Source: Pannonibacter tanglangensis (GTDB lineage Bacteria > Pseudomonadota > Alphaproteobacteria > Rhizobiales > Stappiaceae). From it: a DNA stretch of 64,000 nt. Position numbers and translations under genes: made by a program. Positions 54,766 through 63,812 of the stretch are shown piece by piece (the stretch's first letter is position 1; the number at the start of each line of letters is the position of its first letter). The DNA lies in assembly GCF_009915685.1 (NCBI RefSeq), contig NZ_JAABLP010000004.1, one strand, 5' to 3'. The notes below the pieces were generated by a model, which saw only the letters and a program-made list of their open reading frames with translations, was not told the DNA's origin and did not search any database.

Positions 54766-55400
54766 GCGCCCTCGCGCTTGTTGAACCAGGTCAGGCCCTG
54801 CTCCGTCAGGATGGCCTCGAGCGGCTGGTCGTGCGGTTCAGTCGGGACGTGATCAACCTGTTGCACCGAAAAGGCAAGACCGATCCGGCGGACAGGATGC
54901 CCGACCGCCATGAGATCGGCAATCGCGGTGTCGTAGTAGCCACGGCCATAGCCGAGCCGCCAGCCCCGGTCATCATAGGCCGACAGCGGCATCAGCAGCA
55001 CGTCGGGCGTCAGTTCCGGCGCACGCTCGTCCGGCACGACGGTGCCGAAGCCCGCGCGCACCAATTGCGTCTCGCGGGTCAGCCGCCGGAAGACCAGCCG
55101 CGGGCCGACGACCACCGGCAGACAGAGCGGATGCCCCAGCTCGCCCAGCCGGAACAGCAGCGGACGGGGATCGATCTCGTCCCGGATCGGCCAGAACCCG
55201 GCCACGGTCACGCCACCGGGCAGCCCCAGAAGACCGGCGGCCTCGGCGAGCATCAGGGAGGCTTCGATCCGCTCGGGCAGCGGAAGGGCCGCGCGCCGGG
55301 CCAGGGCCTGCTTGCGGACGGCAGCCTTGCGCGCGCCGATGTCGGCGTCAGCCTCTGCACCAGCGTATGTGCCCAGGTCGGGATTGGGGATGTCGCTCAC
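54762..55400 (-). CDS. fau: 5-formyltetrahydrofolate cyclo-ligase
   Basis: A 212-residue enzyme converting 5-formyl-THF to 5,10-methenyl-THF with ATP. Family motifs are RKQALARRAALP near the N-terminus, GFWPIRDEIDPRPLL and RLGYGRGYYDTAI. The GTG start is supported by GGAG 6 bases upstream. It follows the 6S RNA gene on the same strand, the widespread ssrS-ygfA/fau arrangement, so it may be expressed from the 6S promoter by readthrough. Confidence 0.93.
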   Translation of the reverse strand: MSDIPNPDLGTYAGAEADADIGARKAAVRKQALARRAALPLPERIEASLMLAEAAGLLGLPGGVTVAGFWPIRDEIDPRPLLFRLGELGHPLCLPVVVGPRLVFRRLTRETQLVRAGFGTVVPDERAPELTPDVLLMPLSAYDDRGWRLGYGRGYYDTAIADLMAVGHPVRRIGLAFSVQQVDHVPTEPHDQPLEAILTEQGLTWFNKREGA

Positions 55401-55450
55401 GGGGTCTCCTGCGATGCCGCTCGCCCGCACACGTGGACGGACGATGCCAT

Positions 55451-55482
55451 GGCCACCGGAACAGCAACGGCCACCGGAACAG
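55451..55482. repeat. 18-bp-period direct repeat before fau
   Basis: GGCCACCGGAACAG occurs at 55451-55464 and 55469-55482 (period 18 bp), in the leader between 6S RNA and fau. Confidence 0.7.
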
Positions 55483-55592
55483 TGACCGCCCGGACGGCTC
55501 GTGTCCATCCACCCGGTGACGGAGGACGATCTCCTTGCGTCGACCGAGACGCGCTCGACAGCGACAAGCCGGACGGGGCCCGCCAGTTACGG

Positions 55593-55620
55593 CCACACCG
55601 GTACAGCCACACCGGCACAG
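55593..55620. repeat. 14-bp tandem duplication between 6S RNA and fau
   Basis: CCACACCGGTACAG (55593-55606) is followed directly by CCACACCGGCACAG (55607-55620), one base different. Related in sequence to the repeat at 55451-55482. Confidence 0.7.
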
Positions 55621-55647
55621 GCAGGAGAGAAGACGAAACTGGAAAGT

Positions 55648-55803
55648 GCGTAGCCACAACGACCGTTGGAATTCGCAATCCCGGGAAACCTACAGAGTAG
55701 GTGGGCGCCGTGTGCTCGGACCCACGGGTCCAAACAGGGACAGCTCCCTAGGAAATGCGTAAGGCCCCGGGGATATGTTTCCTGACGGGAAGCGCAGCCA
55801 CGC
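55648..55803 (-). ncRNA. ssrS: 6S RNA
   Basis: A 156-nt RNA gene. The 5' end GCGTGGCTGCG pairs with the 3' end TGTGGCTACGC (allowing G-U), closing the long 6S rod. Internal landmarks on the minus strand are CCTAGGGAGCTGTCCCTG, GGACCCGTGGGTCC, GCACACGGCGCCCACCTAC and GTAGGTTTCCCGGGAT, as in alphaproteobacterial 6S RNAs. 6S RNA mimics an open promoter and holds RNA polymerase in stationary phase. Its place between zapA and fau is the classical location. Confidence 0.9.
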
Positions 55804-55809
55804 ATTACA

Positions 55810-55815
55810 GATATA
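55810..55815 (-). promoter_or_regulatory. -10 element of the 6S RNA promoter
   Basis: TATATC on the minus strand, ending 7 bases before the inferred 6S RNA 5' end at 55803. The -35 side (about 55832-55838, TGGCAA) is weak. Confidence 0.5.
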
Positions 55816-56030
55816 GCGCCCTCAGCGAAGCTTTGCCAGTGGCGCGGCGTCTCGTCCGCACGCTTTGCAAGGGAGCGCCCTCTCCGGGCCCGCGCCTGAG
55901 ATCGGCTGCGAGACAGGGATCAACACACGGGGCGGGACAGGGGGCGAGACAGGATCAGGCGGCAGTCCGTACCGGGACTGCGCCCGGACATTGGCGTGGT
56001 CGGGGATCCGCGCCCGAAATCGCGCGTGTC

Positions 56031-56402
56031 TCAATCCTCGCGCAGGCTGCGCGTCAGCCCGTCGGCGAGCTGTTCGATCCGCCGCGCCGCCTCGTCGATC
56101 CGCGCCACCACGCTGGCCTCGCTGCGGTTGAGGTGCTCGAGGGCAGCCATGCGCGCGTCGCGGGCCGAGGCAACCTCCTGCTCGAGAACACGGATGCGCT
56201 TCTCCAGCTCGGTCAGTTCGTCGACGACCATGATGCCGGCCATCACCGTCAGCCGCTGGTCGCCGATCTCGCCGAAACTGCGCCTGAGGTCCTCGATGCA
56301 GCCGTCGAACCGCTTGGCCAGGCCGATCAGGCGCTCTTCCTCGCCATCGTCGCAGGCCATCCGGAAGGCGCGACCGTTGATCGTGACCGATATCTGCGCC
56401 AT
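56031..56402 (-). CDS. zapA: Cell division protein ZapA
   Basis: A 123-residue FtsZ-ring stabiliser. It begins MAQISVTINGRAFRMACDDGEEERL, the conserved ZapA head, and continues as a coiled coil (VVDELTELEKRIRVLEQEV). GAGGGGCGGGCG precedes the ATG. It lies 10 bp after the DUF4164 gene and upstream of 6S RNA, the usual zapA-ssrS-fau neighbourhood. Confidence 0.93.
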   Translation of the reverse strand: MAQISVTINGRAFRMACDDGEEERLIGLAKRFDGCIEDLRRSFGEIGDQRLTVMAGIMVVDELTELEKRIRVLEQEVASARDARMAALEHLNRSEASVVARIDEAARRIEQLADGLTRSLRED

Positions 56403-56412
56403 CGCCCGCCCC

Positions 56413-56709
56413 TCAGCCTCCGTGCGCTTCAAGGACGGAGCGGATCGACTCCATCGCCGAGACCAGCCGGCGCGACACGTCGCGGTTGGCCTCCTCCAGT
56501 CCGTTGGCGCGCCCCTCGGCGCGGTCGAGCGCCGCCGCCAGTTCGGAGCGATCCTCGCCAAGACGCTGGATGTCTTCCTGCAGGGCATTCAGCGAACGGT
56601 CACTGTCCAGCCTGCGCCCGACCGCCGACTCAAGATGCACGAGAGCCGTCGACAGGCGAGCCAGGGCCGCTTCCAGTGACTGGCTCTGTCCCGAGCCGTA
56701 ATCCGCCAT
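56413..56709 (-). CDS. DUF4164 small coiled-coil protein
   Basis: A 98-residue protein, almost entirely one heptad-patterned helix (LEAALARLSTALVHLESAV, LNALQEDIQRLGEDRSELAAALDRAE). It matches the DUF4164 family found next to zapA in Hyphomicrobiales and may be a ZapB-like partner of ZapA, which is inference from position and shape. Same operon as zapA. Confidence 0.8.
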   Translation of the reverse strand: MADYGSGQSQSLEAALARLSTALVHLESAVGRRLDSDRSLNALQEDIQRLGEDRSELAAALDRAEGRANGLEEANRDVSRRLVSAMESIRSVLEAHGG

Positions 56710-57394
56710 CGCCTACATCCACCTTCACCGCAGGGCGGCCACGGCAGGCCAGGTCTGCCCGTCGTACCGAAACCAGCCTTGCGACCCGACTGCCCCCGCA
56801 TGGCCCCGCCAGCGAAAGCGTCGGATCGGGTTCCCTGTGCCTCGGGCGAACTCACCGCCACCAACACGATCGATACGGAAGGAACTGCGCTCCGGTCCGC
56901 TCATGCGGACCACACCGGTTCGACCGCTGACATCCGATGCACCCGGGCCGGACGGACGTCGATCCCGTCGCAGCCTCATGCAGGACACGATGGCCATGTG
57001 CCAGCGTGCGCGCAAAAACTAAAGCAAACTGCGAGCGCACCGCAATAAGGTCATGAACGAACTTAACGGTTTTGAAATGCCTCCATGCCGCACCTGTCAC
57101 ATTACGCAAGGCGTGATTCTGCCGTCAATGGCACAGACGTGCGGGAGCCCCGGTTCTCCCCCGCCCTTGCCCCTGGGGCAGCCACGCGCGGCCTTTGTTG
57201 ACACGACCAAGGTTCCTGTTATTTGTCGGGCGCCCTCGACCGGCCTCCCCGAGGCTGCCCGGGACATGTCAGCCCGCCAGGCGTGAGTGGTCCTCCCGGA
57301 CCGGCCCATGGCGGCGCGCGGCGCGTCGCGCACCGGGGGCCGGACAGGATGCGAACCTCTCAAGCCGGCGCCCGCCGCCGCTGCCAGCAACGGG
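56710..57394. other. Long intergenic region between the zapA operon and tkt
   Basis: A 685-bp divergent gap with no convincing gene; short open frames in it have no SD and no recognisable motif. It contains a sigma-70-like promoter for tkt at 57198-57225 and, near 57010-57050, AT-richer sequence that could serve the DUF4164-zapA side (TTGCGG...TTAGTT on the minus strand, weak). Both flanking genes would have long 5' leaders. Confidence 0.5.
57198..57225 (+). promoter_or_regulatory. Sigma-70-type promoter of tkt
   Basis: Consensus TTGACA (57198-57203), 16-bp spacer, TATTTG (57220-57225). Transcription would start near 57232, giving a leader of about 160 nt before tkt. Confidence 0.55.
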
Positions 57395-59386
57395 ATGAAC
57401 ATGACCGATCTCGATAAGCACCACCGGATGGCCAACGCGATCCGTTTCCTTGCCATGGATGCGGTGGAAAAGGCCAAGTCTGGCCACCCGGGCCTGCCGA
57501 TGGGTGCAGCCGACATCGCCACGGTGCTGTTCACCCAGGTGCTGAAGTTCGACCCGACCGCCCCGCACTGGGCCGACCGCGACCGCTTCGTCCTGTCGGC
57601 CGGTCACGGCTCGATGCTGCTGTATTCGGTGCTCTACCTGCTCGGCTACGAGGACTTCTCCCTCGACCAGCTCAAGAATTTCCGCCAGATCGGTGCCCGC
57701 ACCGCCGGTCACCCCGAATTCGGCCACGGTGCCGGCATCGAGACGACCACCGGCCCCCTCGGCCAGGGTCTGGCCAATGCCGTCGGCATGGCCATTGCCG
57801 AGAAGCTGCAGGCTGCCCGCTTCGGTGAGGCGCTGGTCGACCATTACACCTACGTCCTCGCCGGTGACGGCTGCCTGATGGAAGGCATCAGCCAGGAAGC
57901 CCTGACGCTGGCCGGTCACCTGAAGCTGAACAAGCTGATCGTGATCTGGGACGACAACGGCATCTCCATCGACGGCAAGATCGATGTGACCGATTCCACC
58001 GACCAGATCGCCCGCTTCGAGGCCTCGCAGTGGAACACCATCCGCGTTGACGGCCATGACCCGGTCGCCCTCGCCGCTGCCTTCCGCAAGGCGCAGGAGA
58101 GCGAGCGCCCGACCCTGATCGCCGCCAAGACCGTGATCGGGTTCGGCTCGCCGACCAAGGCCGGCACCGCCAAGGTGCACGGTTCGCCGCTCGGCGCCGA
58201 CGAGATCGCAGCCACGCGCAAGGCCCTGAACTGGCCGCACGAGCCGTTCGAGATCCCGAGCGACGTCCTTGACGCCTGGCGCATCGCCGGCCTGCGCTCC
58301 GCCCATGCCCACAAGGACTGGGAAAAGCGCTTTGCCGCGGCTGACGCCGAGACCCGCGCCGAGTTCGAGCGCCGCAACCGCGGTGACCTGCCGGCGGCCC
58401 TGAAGCCGGCGCTGGCTGCCTACAAGCAGAAGCTCGCCGAGGAGCGCCCGACACTGGCGACCCGTCAGGCCTCCGAGCACGTGCTGAACGTCATCAACGA
58501 GGTGGTGCCGGAGACCATCGGCGGCTCGGCCGACCTGACCGGGTCCAACAACACCAAGACGGCCCAGACCAAGCCGGTCACCCCGGATGATTTCTCCGGC
58601 CGCTACATCCACTGGGGCATCCGCGAACACGGCATGGCCGCCGCGATGAACGGCATGGCGCTGCATGGCGGCATGATCCCCTACTCCGGCACCTTCCTGG
58701 TGTTCGCCGACTACTGCCGCCCGTCGCTGCGCCTCGCGGCCCTGATGGAACAGCGCGTCATCCACGTCATGACGCATGACTCCATCGGCCTTGGCGAAGA
58801 TGGGCCGACGCATCAGCCGGTCGAGCACTACGCCTCGCTGCGCGCCATCCCGAACCTTCACTTCTTCCGTCCGGCCGACGTGACCGAGACGCTGGAGTGC
58901 TGGCAGCTGGCCCTCGGTGCGAAGAAGACGCCGTCGGTGCTGGCCCTGACCCGTCAGGGTCTGGCGGCCCAGCGCAAGACCTATGTCGAGGAAAACCTCT
59001 GTGCCCGCGGTGCCTACGTGCTCGCCGACACGGACGAGACCGCAGACGTCACGATCTTCGCCTCCGGCTCGGAAGTCGAGATCGCGATGGACGCCCGCGC
59101 CAAGCTGGAAGCCGAGGGCGTTTCCGCCCGCGTCGTGTCCGTGCCGTGCTTCGAGCTGTTCGAGGCTCAGTCGGCCGACTACCAGGCCGACGTGATCGGC
59201 ACCTCGAAGGTCCGGATTGCGGTCGAGACCGGCATCCGCATGGGCTGGGACCGCTTCATCGGCACCGATGGCGTGTTCATCGGCATGAGCGGCTTCGGTG
59301 CCTCCGGCCCGTACAAGGAGCTCTACGCCCACTTCGGCATCACCGCCGATGCTGTGGTTGCGGCTGCGAAGAAGCGCCTGGCCTGA
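57395..59386 (+). CDS. tkt: Transketolase
   Basis: A 663-residue thiamine-diphosphate enzyme of the pentose phosphate and Calvin pathways. The N-terminal ThDP/pyrimidine part has KSGHPGLPMGAADIATVLF and RDRFVLSAGHGSMLLY. The Mg/ThDP motif is GDGCLMEGISQEA...DDNGISIDG, and the central part has IHWGIREHGMAAAMNGMALHGG and THDSIGLGEDGPTHQPVEH. ATGs at 57395 and 57401 are both possible. First gene of tkt-gap-pgk-fba; its cofactor links it to the thiamine genes in the window. Confidence 0.96.
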   Translation: MNMTDLDKHHRMANAIRFLAMDAVEKAKSGHPGLPMGAADIATVLFTQVLKFDPTAPHWADRDRFVLSAGHGSMLLYSVLYLLGYEDFSLDQLKNFRQIGARTAGHPEFGHGAGIETTTGPLGQGLANAVGMAIAEKLQAARFGEALVDHYTYVLAGDGCLMEGISQEALTLAGHLKLNKLIVIWDDNGISIDGKIDVTDSTDQIARFEASQWNTIRVDGHDPVALAAAFRKAQESERPTLIAAKTVIGFGSPTKAGTAKVHGSPLGADEIAATRKALNWPHEPFEIPSDVLDAWRIAGLRSAHAHKDWEKRFAAADAETRAEFERRNRGDLPAALKPALAAYKQKLAEERPTLATRQASEHVLNVINEVVPETIGGSADLTGSNNTKTAQTKPVTPDDFSGRYIHWGIREHGMAAAMNGMALHGGMIPYSGTFLVFADYCRPSLRLAALMEQRVIHVMTHDSIGLGEDGPTHQPVEHYASLRAIPNLHFFRPADVTETLECWQLALGAKKTPSVLALTRQGLAAQRKTYVEENLCARGAYVLADTDETADVTIFASGSEVEIAMDARAKLEAEGVSARVVSVPCFELFEAQSADYQADVIGTSKVRIAVETGIRMGWDRFIGTDGVFIGMSGFGASGPYKELYAHFGITADAVVAAAKKRLA

Positions 59387-59553
59387 CCGGCCGGCTCACA
59401 GGATGACAGGCGTGCCCGCAGGATCGCGGGCGCGTCCCTCATGACGGGATGGAGCCCTCCATCCCACAGACGGCCGGAACCGCATCACCCGATCGCGGGA
59501 CCGGCGCACGGGCGCACGCAACGGTGGCGCCACGCATGCTCGGGGAGTGTCTC

Positions 59554-60564
59554 ATGGTGACGAAGGTTTCTATCAATGGTTTTGGCCGCATCGGCCGCAA
59601 CGTGCTCCGCGCGATCGTCGAGTCCGGCCGGACCGACATCGAGGTGGTGCACATCAATGACCTGGGCCCGGTTGAGACCAATGCGCACCTGCTGCGTCAT
59701 GACTCGGTTCACGGCAAGTTCCCGGCGTCGGTGACTGTCGAGGGTGACAGCATCCGCATCAACGGCGGCAAGCCGATCAAGGTGACCGCGATCCGCGACC
59801 CGAAGGACCTGCCGCACGGCGAGCTCGGCGTTGACGTGGCCATGGAATGCACCGGCATCTTCACCGACAAGCCGAAGGCCGAGATCCATCTGGCCGCCGG
59901 CGCCAAGCGCGTGCTCGTCTCCGCCCCGTCGAACGGGGCCGACAAGACCATCGTGTTCGGTGTCAACCACGATGCGCTGACCGCAGCCGACCTGGTCGTG
60001 TCCAACGCCTCCTGCACCACCAACTGCCTTGCCCCGGTGGCCTATGTCCTCAATGCCGCAATCGGCATCGAGAAGGGCTTCATGACCACCATCCACTCCT
60101 ACACCGGTGACCAGCCGACCCTGGACACCATGCACAAGGACCTGTACCGCGCCCGCGCTGCCGCGATGTCGATGATCCCGACCTCGACCGGTGCCGCCAA
60201 GGCCGTGGGCCTCGTCCTGCCGGAGCTGAACGGCAAGCTGGACGGCGTGTCCGTGCGCGTTCCGACCCCGAACGTCTCGGTCGTGGACTTCAAGTTCATC
60301 GCCAAGCGCGCCACCACGGTCGAAGAGATCAACAGCGCCATCCGCGATGCCGCCAATGGCCGCCTGAAGGGCATCCTCGGCTTCACCGACGAGCCGCTGG
60401 TCTCCATCGACTTCAACCACGACAGCCACTCGTCCATCTTCCACATGGACCAGACCAAGGTCATGGACGGCACCCTGGTGCGCGTCATGAGCTGGTACGA
60501 CAACGAGTGGGGCTTCTCCAACCGCATGTCCGACACTGCGGTGGCGCTGGCCAAGCACATCTGA
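59554..60564 (+). CDS. gap: Glyceraldehyde-3-phosphate dehydrogenase, type I
   Basis: A 336-residue enzyme. NAD-binding N-terminus VSINGFGRIGRNVLRAI, with N35-D36 in HINDLG favouring NAD. Catalytic Cys154 is in SNASCTTNCLAP, the His in TIHSYTGDQPTLD, and the C-terminal signature is WYDNEWGFSNRM. The start follows GGGGAG. Part of tkt-gap-pgk-fba; a strong terminator follows, so pgk has its own transcription or depends on readthrough. Confidence 0.97.
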   Translation: MVTKVSINGFGRIGRNVLRAIVESGRTDIEVVHINDLGPVETNAHLLRHDSVHGKFPASVTVEGDSIRINGGKPIKVTAIRDPKDLPHGELGVDVAMECTGIFTDKPKAEIHLAAGAKRVLVSAPSNGADKTIVFGVNHDALTAADLVVSNASCTTNCLAPVAYVLNAAIGIEKGFMTTIHSYTGDQPTLDTMHKDLYRARAAAMSMIPTSTGAAKAVGLVLPELNGKLDGVSVRVPTPNVSVVDFKFIAKRATTVEEINSAIRDAANGRLKGILGFTDEPLVSIDFNHDSHSSIFHMDQTKVMDGTLVRVMSWYDNEWGFSNRMSDTAVALAKHI

Positions 60565-60600
60565 GGATGATGGCCGCTCCGGCCCATCCGATGTGATGCA

Positions 60601-60638
60601 AGGGCGGGTGCCGGCTGCGGCGCCCGCCCTCTTTTTTC
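60601..60638 (+). terminator. Terminator after gap
   Basis: 12-bp stem with one G-U pair (60601-60612 with 60619-60630), 6-nt loop, then CTTTTTT. Strong rho-independent type. Confidence 0.88.
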
Positions 60639-60755
60639 GCTATGCGGGGACAGGCCATGCCCGAACGCCTGCTGAGGTGTCGTGAATCGGCACCCGGCTT
60701 GCCGTTGCCTCCCGTCCCTCCCGGCCCTGAGTGCCCCTCCCAAAGGAGTTATTCC

Positions 60756-61949
60756 ATGTCCTTCAAGACCATCGACGACATCAAGGATCCCGCCGGCAAG
60801 CGCGTCCTCGTCCGTGTTGACCTCAACGTCCCGATGAAGGATGGCAAGATCACCGATGACACGCGCATCCGTGCCGTTGCCCCGACCATCCGCGACCTGT
60901 CGGCCCTTGGCGCCAAGGTGATCCTGCTCGCCCATTTCGGTCGCCCGAACGGCGAGGTCGTGGCCGACATGAGCCTTGCGCCGGTTGCCCCGGCTGTCGC
61001 CGCTGTCGTCGGCCGCCCGGTCGCCTTCGCCAGCGACTGCATCGGCACCGCTGCTGCTGACGCCGTCGCCAAGCTCGGCAACGGCGACATCCTGCTGCTG
61101 GAAAACACCCGCTTCCACAAGGCGGAAGAGAAGAACGGCGCCGACTTCGTCAAGGCCCTCGCGGAGAACGGCGACATCTACGTGAACGATGCCTTCTCGG
61201 CAGCCCACCGCGCCCATGCCTCGACCGAGGGCCTCGCCCATCACATGCCCGCCTATGCGGGGCGCTCGATGCAGGCCGAACTGACCGCGCTCGGTGCCGC
61301 ACTTGGCCAGCCCAAGCGCCCGGTTCTGGCGGTCGTCGGCGGTGCCAAGGTTTCCTCCAAGATCGACCTGCTCGAAAACCTCGTCGGCAAGGTCGACCTG
61401 CTCGTCATCGGCGGCGGCATGGCCAACACCTTCCTCGCCGCCAAGGGCGTCAATGTCGGCAAGTCGCTGTGCGAGCATGACCTGGCCGACACCGCGCGCA
61501 AGATCATGGCCGCCGCCGAGAAGGCTGGCTGCGAGATCGTGCTGCCGGTGGATGCGGTCGTTGCCCGCGAGTTCAAGGCCGGCGCGGCCAACGAGACCGT
61601 CGGCCTTAACGCGATCCCGGCGGATGCAATGATGCTGGACGTGGGTGCTGCCTCGATCGAGACGGTCAAGACCAGGATCGATGGTGCCGCCACACTGGTC
61701 TGGAACGGCCCGCTCGGCGCGTTCGAGATCGAGCCCTTCGACCGCGCCACGGTTGCTGCCGCCCGGCACGCGGCCGCCCGTACCAAGGACGGCAAGCTGC
61801 TGTCCGTCGCCGGTGGCGGTGACACGGTTGCTGCGCTGAACCACGCCGGGGCAGCGGGCGACTTCTCCTATGTCTCGACGGCAGGCGGCGCCTTCCTCGA
61901 GTGGCTGGAAGGCAAGGAGCTGCCGGGCGTCAAGGCACTCGGCGCCTGA
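60756..61949 (+). CDS. pgk: Phosphoglycerate kinase
   Basis: A 397-residue enzyme transferring phosphate between 1,3-bisphosphoglycerate and ADP. Substrate-binding RVDLNVPMKDGKITDDTRI and LLAHFGRPNGE, the hinge-region GGAKVSSKIDLLENL and the nucleotide-binding GGGDTVAALNHAG are intact. The start is preceded by AAAGGAG. Between two terminators (60601-60638 and 61962-61995). Confidence 0.97.
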   Translation: MSFKTIDDIKDPAGKRVLVRVDLNVPMKDGKITDDTRIRAVAPTIRDLSALGAKVILLAHFGRPNGEVVADMSLAPVAPAVAAVVGRPVAFASDCIGTAAADAVAKLGNGDILLLENTRFHKAEEKNGADFVKALAENGDIYVNDAFSAAHRAHASTEGLAHHMPAYAGRSMQAELTALGAALGQPKRPVLAVVGGAKVSSKIDLLENLVGKVDLLVIGGGMANTFLAAKGVNVGKSLCEHDLADTARKIMAAAEKAGCEIVLPVDAVVAREFKAGAANETVGLNAIPADAMMLDVGAASIETVKTRIDGAATLVWNGPLGAFEIEPFDRATVAAARHAAARTKDGKLLSVAGGGDTVAALNHAGAAGDFSYVSTAGGAFLEWLEGKELPGVKALGA

Positions 61950-61961
61950 GCGGGAATTCTG

Positions 61962-61995
61962 AAGAGGCGGTCCATCGGGCCGCCTCTTTGTTTTG
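61962..61995 (+). terminator. Terminator after pgk
   Basis: Perfect 9-bp stem (61962-61970 with 61980-61988), 9-nt loop, then TTTGTTTT, with the T-run starting inside the stem end. Confidence 0.78.
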
Positions 61996-62020
61996 GGGGG
62001 CAGCGCTTCAGGCAGGTGCC

Positions 62021-62214
62021 GTCATTCCGGACAAGGTGAGCGCGAGCGAACCGCAGATCCGGAATCCAGCGCGTCAGTGCGAGCGAAAGCGAGCCCATCC
62101 CCGATACAGCAGCGCCTGACCGATTGTGACGCGCTTCGCGCGGCTGATCTCTGGATCCCGGCTCGGCGCCTCGCGAACGCGCGGCTGGCCAGCGCTCTCA
62201 GAGAGAGGGATGAC
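62021..62214 (+). repeat. Dispersed intergenic repeat, copy D
   Basis: Starts GTCATTCCGGACAAGGTGAG and ends GAGGGATGAC. Contains the family blocks CAGATCCGGAATCCAGC, GTGCGAGCGAAAGCGAG, TGACGCGCTTCGCGCGGC and CTCTGGATCCCGGCTCGGCG. It separates pgk from fba and has the same orientation as copy E beyond fba. Confidence 0.85.
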
Positions 62215-62480
62215 GTGGAACATGCTGCAGCCGCCTCCCGAATGAGCCGGACCGCCTTGCATTTTCCGCCTTGGCCGGCGCATATATTTCAAATATCAAA
62301 TTAAATCTGTTGCCAAAAATCGCTCAAGTTTCAGCATTTTAATTGATTTATGTCTCCGGGGCCCATCTTCCAAATCCGGAGTGTTTTGTTAGAACCACCG
62401 TGGCTTTGACGCAGAGCGACATCGTGAAGGCGGACCGGCCCTTGCCGGAACTGCCAGTCGCCGGACGACGGGAGTTATTC

Positions 62481-63548
62481 ATGGCACGTATTACGCTTCG
62501 CCAGCTGCTCGATCATGCGGCCGAGCATGACTATGGTGTACCGGCCTTCAACATCAACAACATGGAACAGGCCCTTTCCATCATGGAAGCGGCGGATGCG
62601 ACGGACTCGCCGGTCATCATCCAGGCCTCGCGCGGCGCCCGCTCCTACGCCCATGACGTGATGCTGAAGCACATGATGGATGCCGTCACCGAGATCTACC
62701 CGCATATCCCGGTCTGCGTGCACCTCGACCACGGCAACGAGCCGGCGACCTGCATGACCGCGATCCAGGCCGGCTTCACCTCGGTGATGATGGACGGCTC
62801 GCTGAAGGCCGACGGCAAGACCCCGGCCGACTGGGCCTACAACGTCGGCGTGACCAGGACCGTCACCGAGATGGCGCATCTCGGCGGCATTTCCGTGGAA
62901 GGCGAACTCGGCGTGCTGGGCAGCCTCGAGAGCGGCCAGGGCGAGGCCGAGGACGGCCATGGCGCCGAGGGCCAGCTGAGCCACGACCAGCTGCTCACGG
63001 ACCCGGACGAGGCGGTGAAGTTCGTGCGCGAGACCAAGGTGGACGCGCTCGCCATCGCCATGGGCACCAGCCACGGCGCCTACAAGTTCACCCGCAAGCC
63101 GGACGGCGCGATCCTTGCCATGCATGTGATCGAGGAAATCCACCGCCGCCTGCCGGACACCCACCTGGTCATGCACGGCTCGTCCTCGGTGCCGCAGGAC
63201 TTGCAGGACATCATCAACCAGTACGGCGGCAAGATGCCCCAGACCTGGGGCGTGCCGATCGAGGAAATCCAGCGCGGCATCAAGAACGGCGTGCGCAAGA
63301 TCAACATCGACACCGACAACCGCATGGCGATGACCGGCCAGATCCGCAAGATCCTGGCCGAGAACCCGGGCGAGTTCGATCCGCGCAAGTATCTCAAGCC
63401 GGCCCGCGATGCCATGACCAAGCTGTGCAAGCTGCGCCTCGAGGCCTTCAACACCGCCGGCCAGGCTTCCAAGATCAAGAAGGTCCTGACCCTCTCGGAA
63501 ATGGCCGCCCGCTACAAGAGCGGCGCGCTCGACGCCAAGATCGCGTAA
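62481..63548 (+). CDS. fba: Class II fructose-bisphosphate aldolase, Calvin-cycle subtype
   Basis: A 355-residue zinc-dependent aldolase of glycolysis, gluconeogenesis and the Calvin cycle. The zinc and substrate motifs are VCVHLDHGNEPATCM, GGISVEGELGVLGSLESGQGEAEDG, AIAMGTSHGAYKF, VMHGSSSVP and KINIDTDNRMAMT. The long GELGVLGSLESG loop and size match the CbbA-type subgroup. GGGAG precedes the ATG. The upstream gap contains an AT-rich promoter-like stretch (about 62280-62360). Confidence 0.96.
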   Translation: MARITLRQLLDHAAEHDYGVPAFNINNMEQALSIMEAADATDSPVIIQASRGARSYAHDVMLKHMMDAVTEIYPHIPVCVHLDHGNEPATCMTAIQAGFTSVMMDGSLKADGKTPADWAYNVGVTRTVTEMAHLGGISVEGELGVLGSLESGQGEAEDGHGAEGQLSHDQLLTDPDEAVKFVRETKVDALAIAMGTSHGAYKFTRKPDGAILAMHVIEEIHRRLPDTHLVMHGSSSVPQDLQDIINQYGGKMPQTWGVPIEEIQRGIKNGVRKINIDTDNRMAMTGQIRKILAENPGEFDPRKYLKPARDAMTKLCKLRLEAFNTAGQASKIKKVLTLSEMAARYKSGALDAKIA

Positions 63549-63577
63549 TCAGCCCACGCGGCGACCAGACAGTCATG

Positions 63578-63612
63578 AAGGCCGGGGCACTGCCCCGGCC
63601 TTTTCGTTTTCG
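63578..63612 (+). terminator. Terminator after fba
   Basis: 10-bp GC stem (AAGGCCGGGG at 63578-63587 with CCCCGGCCTT at 63593-63602), 5-nt loop, then TTCGTTTT. Confidence 0.85.
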
Positions 63613-63633
63613 ATGGCACTGCAGCCACTCTGT

Positions 63634-63680
63634 CGTCATTCCGGACAAGGTGAGCGCGAGCGAACCTTGTCCGGAGGGAT
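63634..63680 (+). repeat. Dispersed intergenic repeat, copy E (left-end fragment)
   Basis: Its first 32 bases, GTCATTCCGGACAAGG to GAGCGAACC, are identical to copy D. It then switches to TTGTCCGGAGGG, so CCGGACAAGGT and ACCTTGTCCGG form an 11-bp inverted repeat. The rest of the element is missing. Confidence 0.75.
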
Positions 63681-63812
63681 CCTTGCAGACGCTTTTCGGC
63701 CGCCATCCGGTTCAAACGCAGAACCCGCGCTTGCGTCGTGCTTTTGCCGTCTTTAGGGACATAGGTATGTTCCACGCGCCCCGACGACGGGTGCCAACCG
63801 ACGGATGCCGCC

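Noticed and set aside
56779..57048. An 89-codon frame in the long gap before tkt
   Set aside because: No ribosome site, no hydrophobic or conserved pattern, and another frame on the minus strand is equally open; treated as noncoding.
57269..59332. A 687-codon open frame antisense to tkt
   Set aside because: Shadow of the transketolase gene; no motif, no ribosome site, biased composition.
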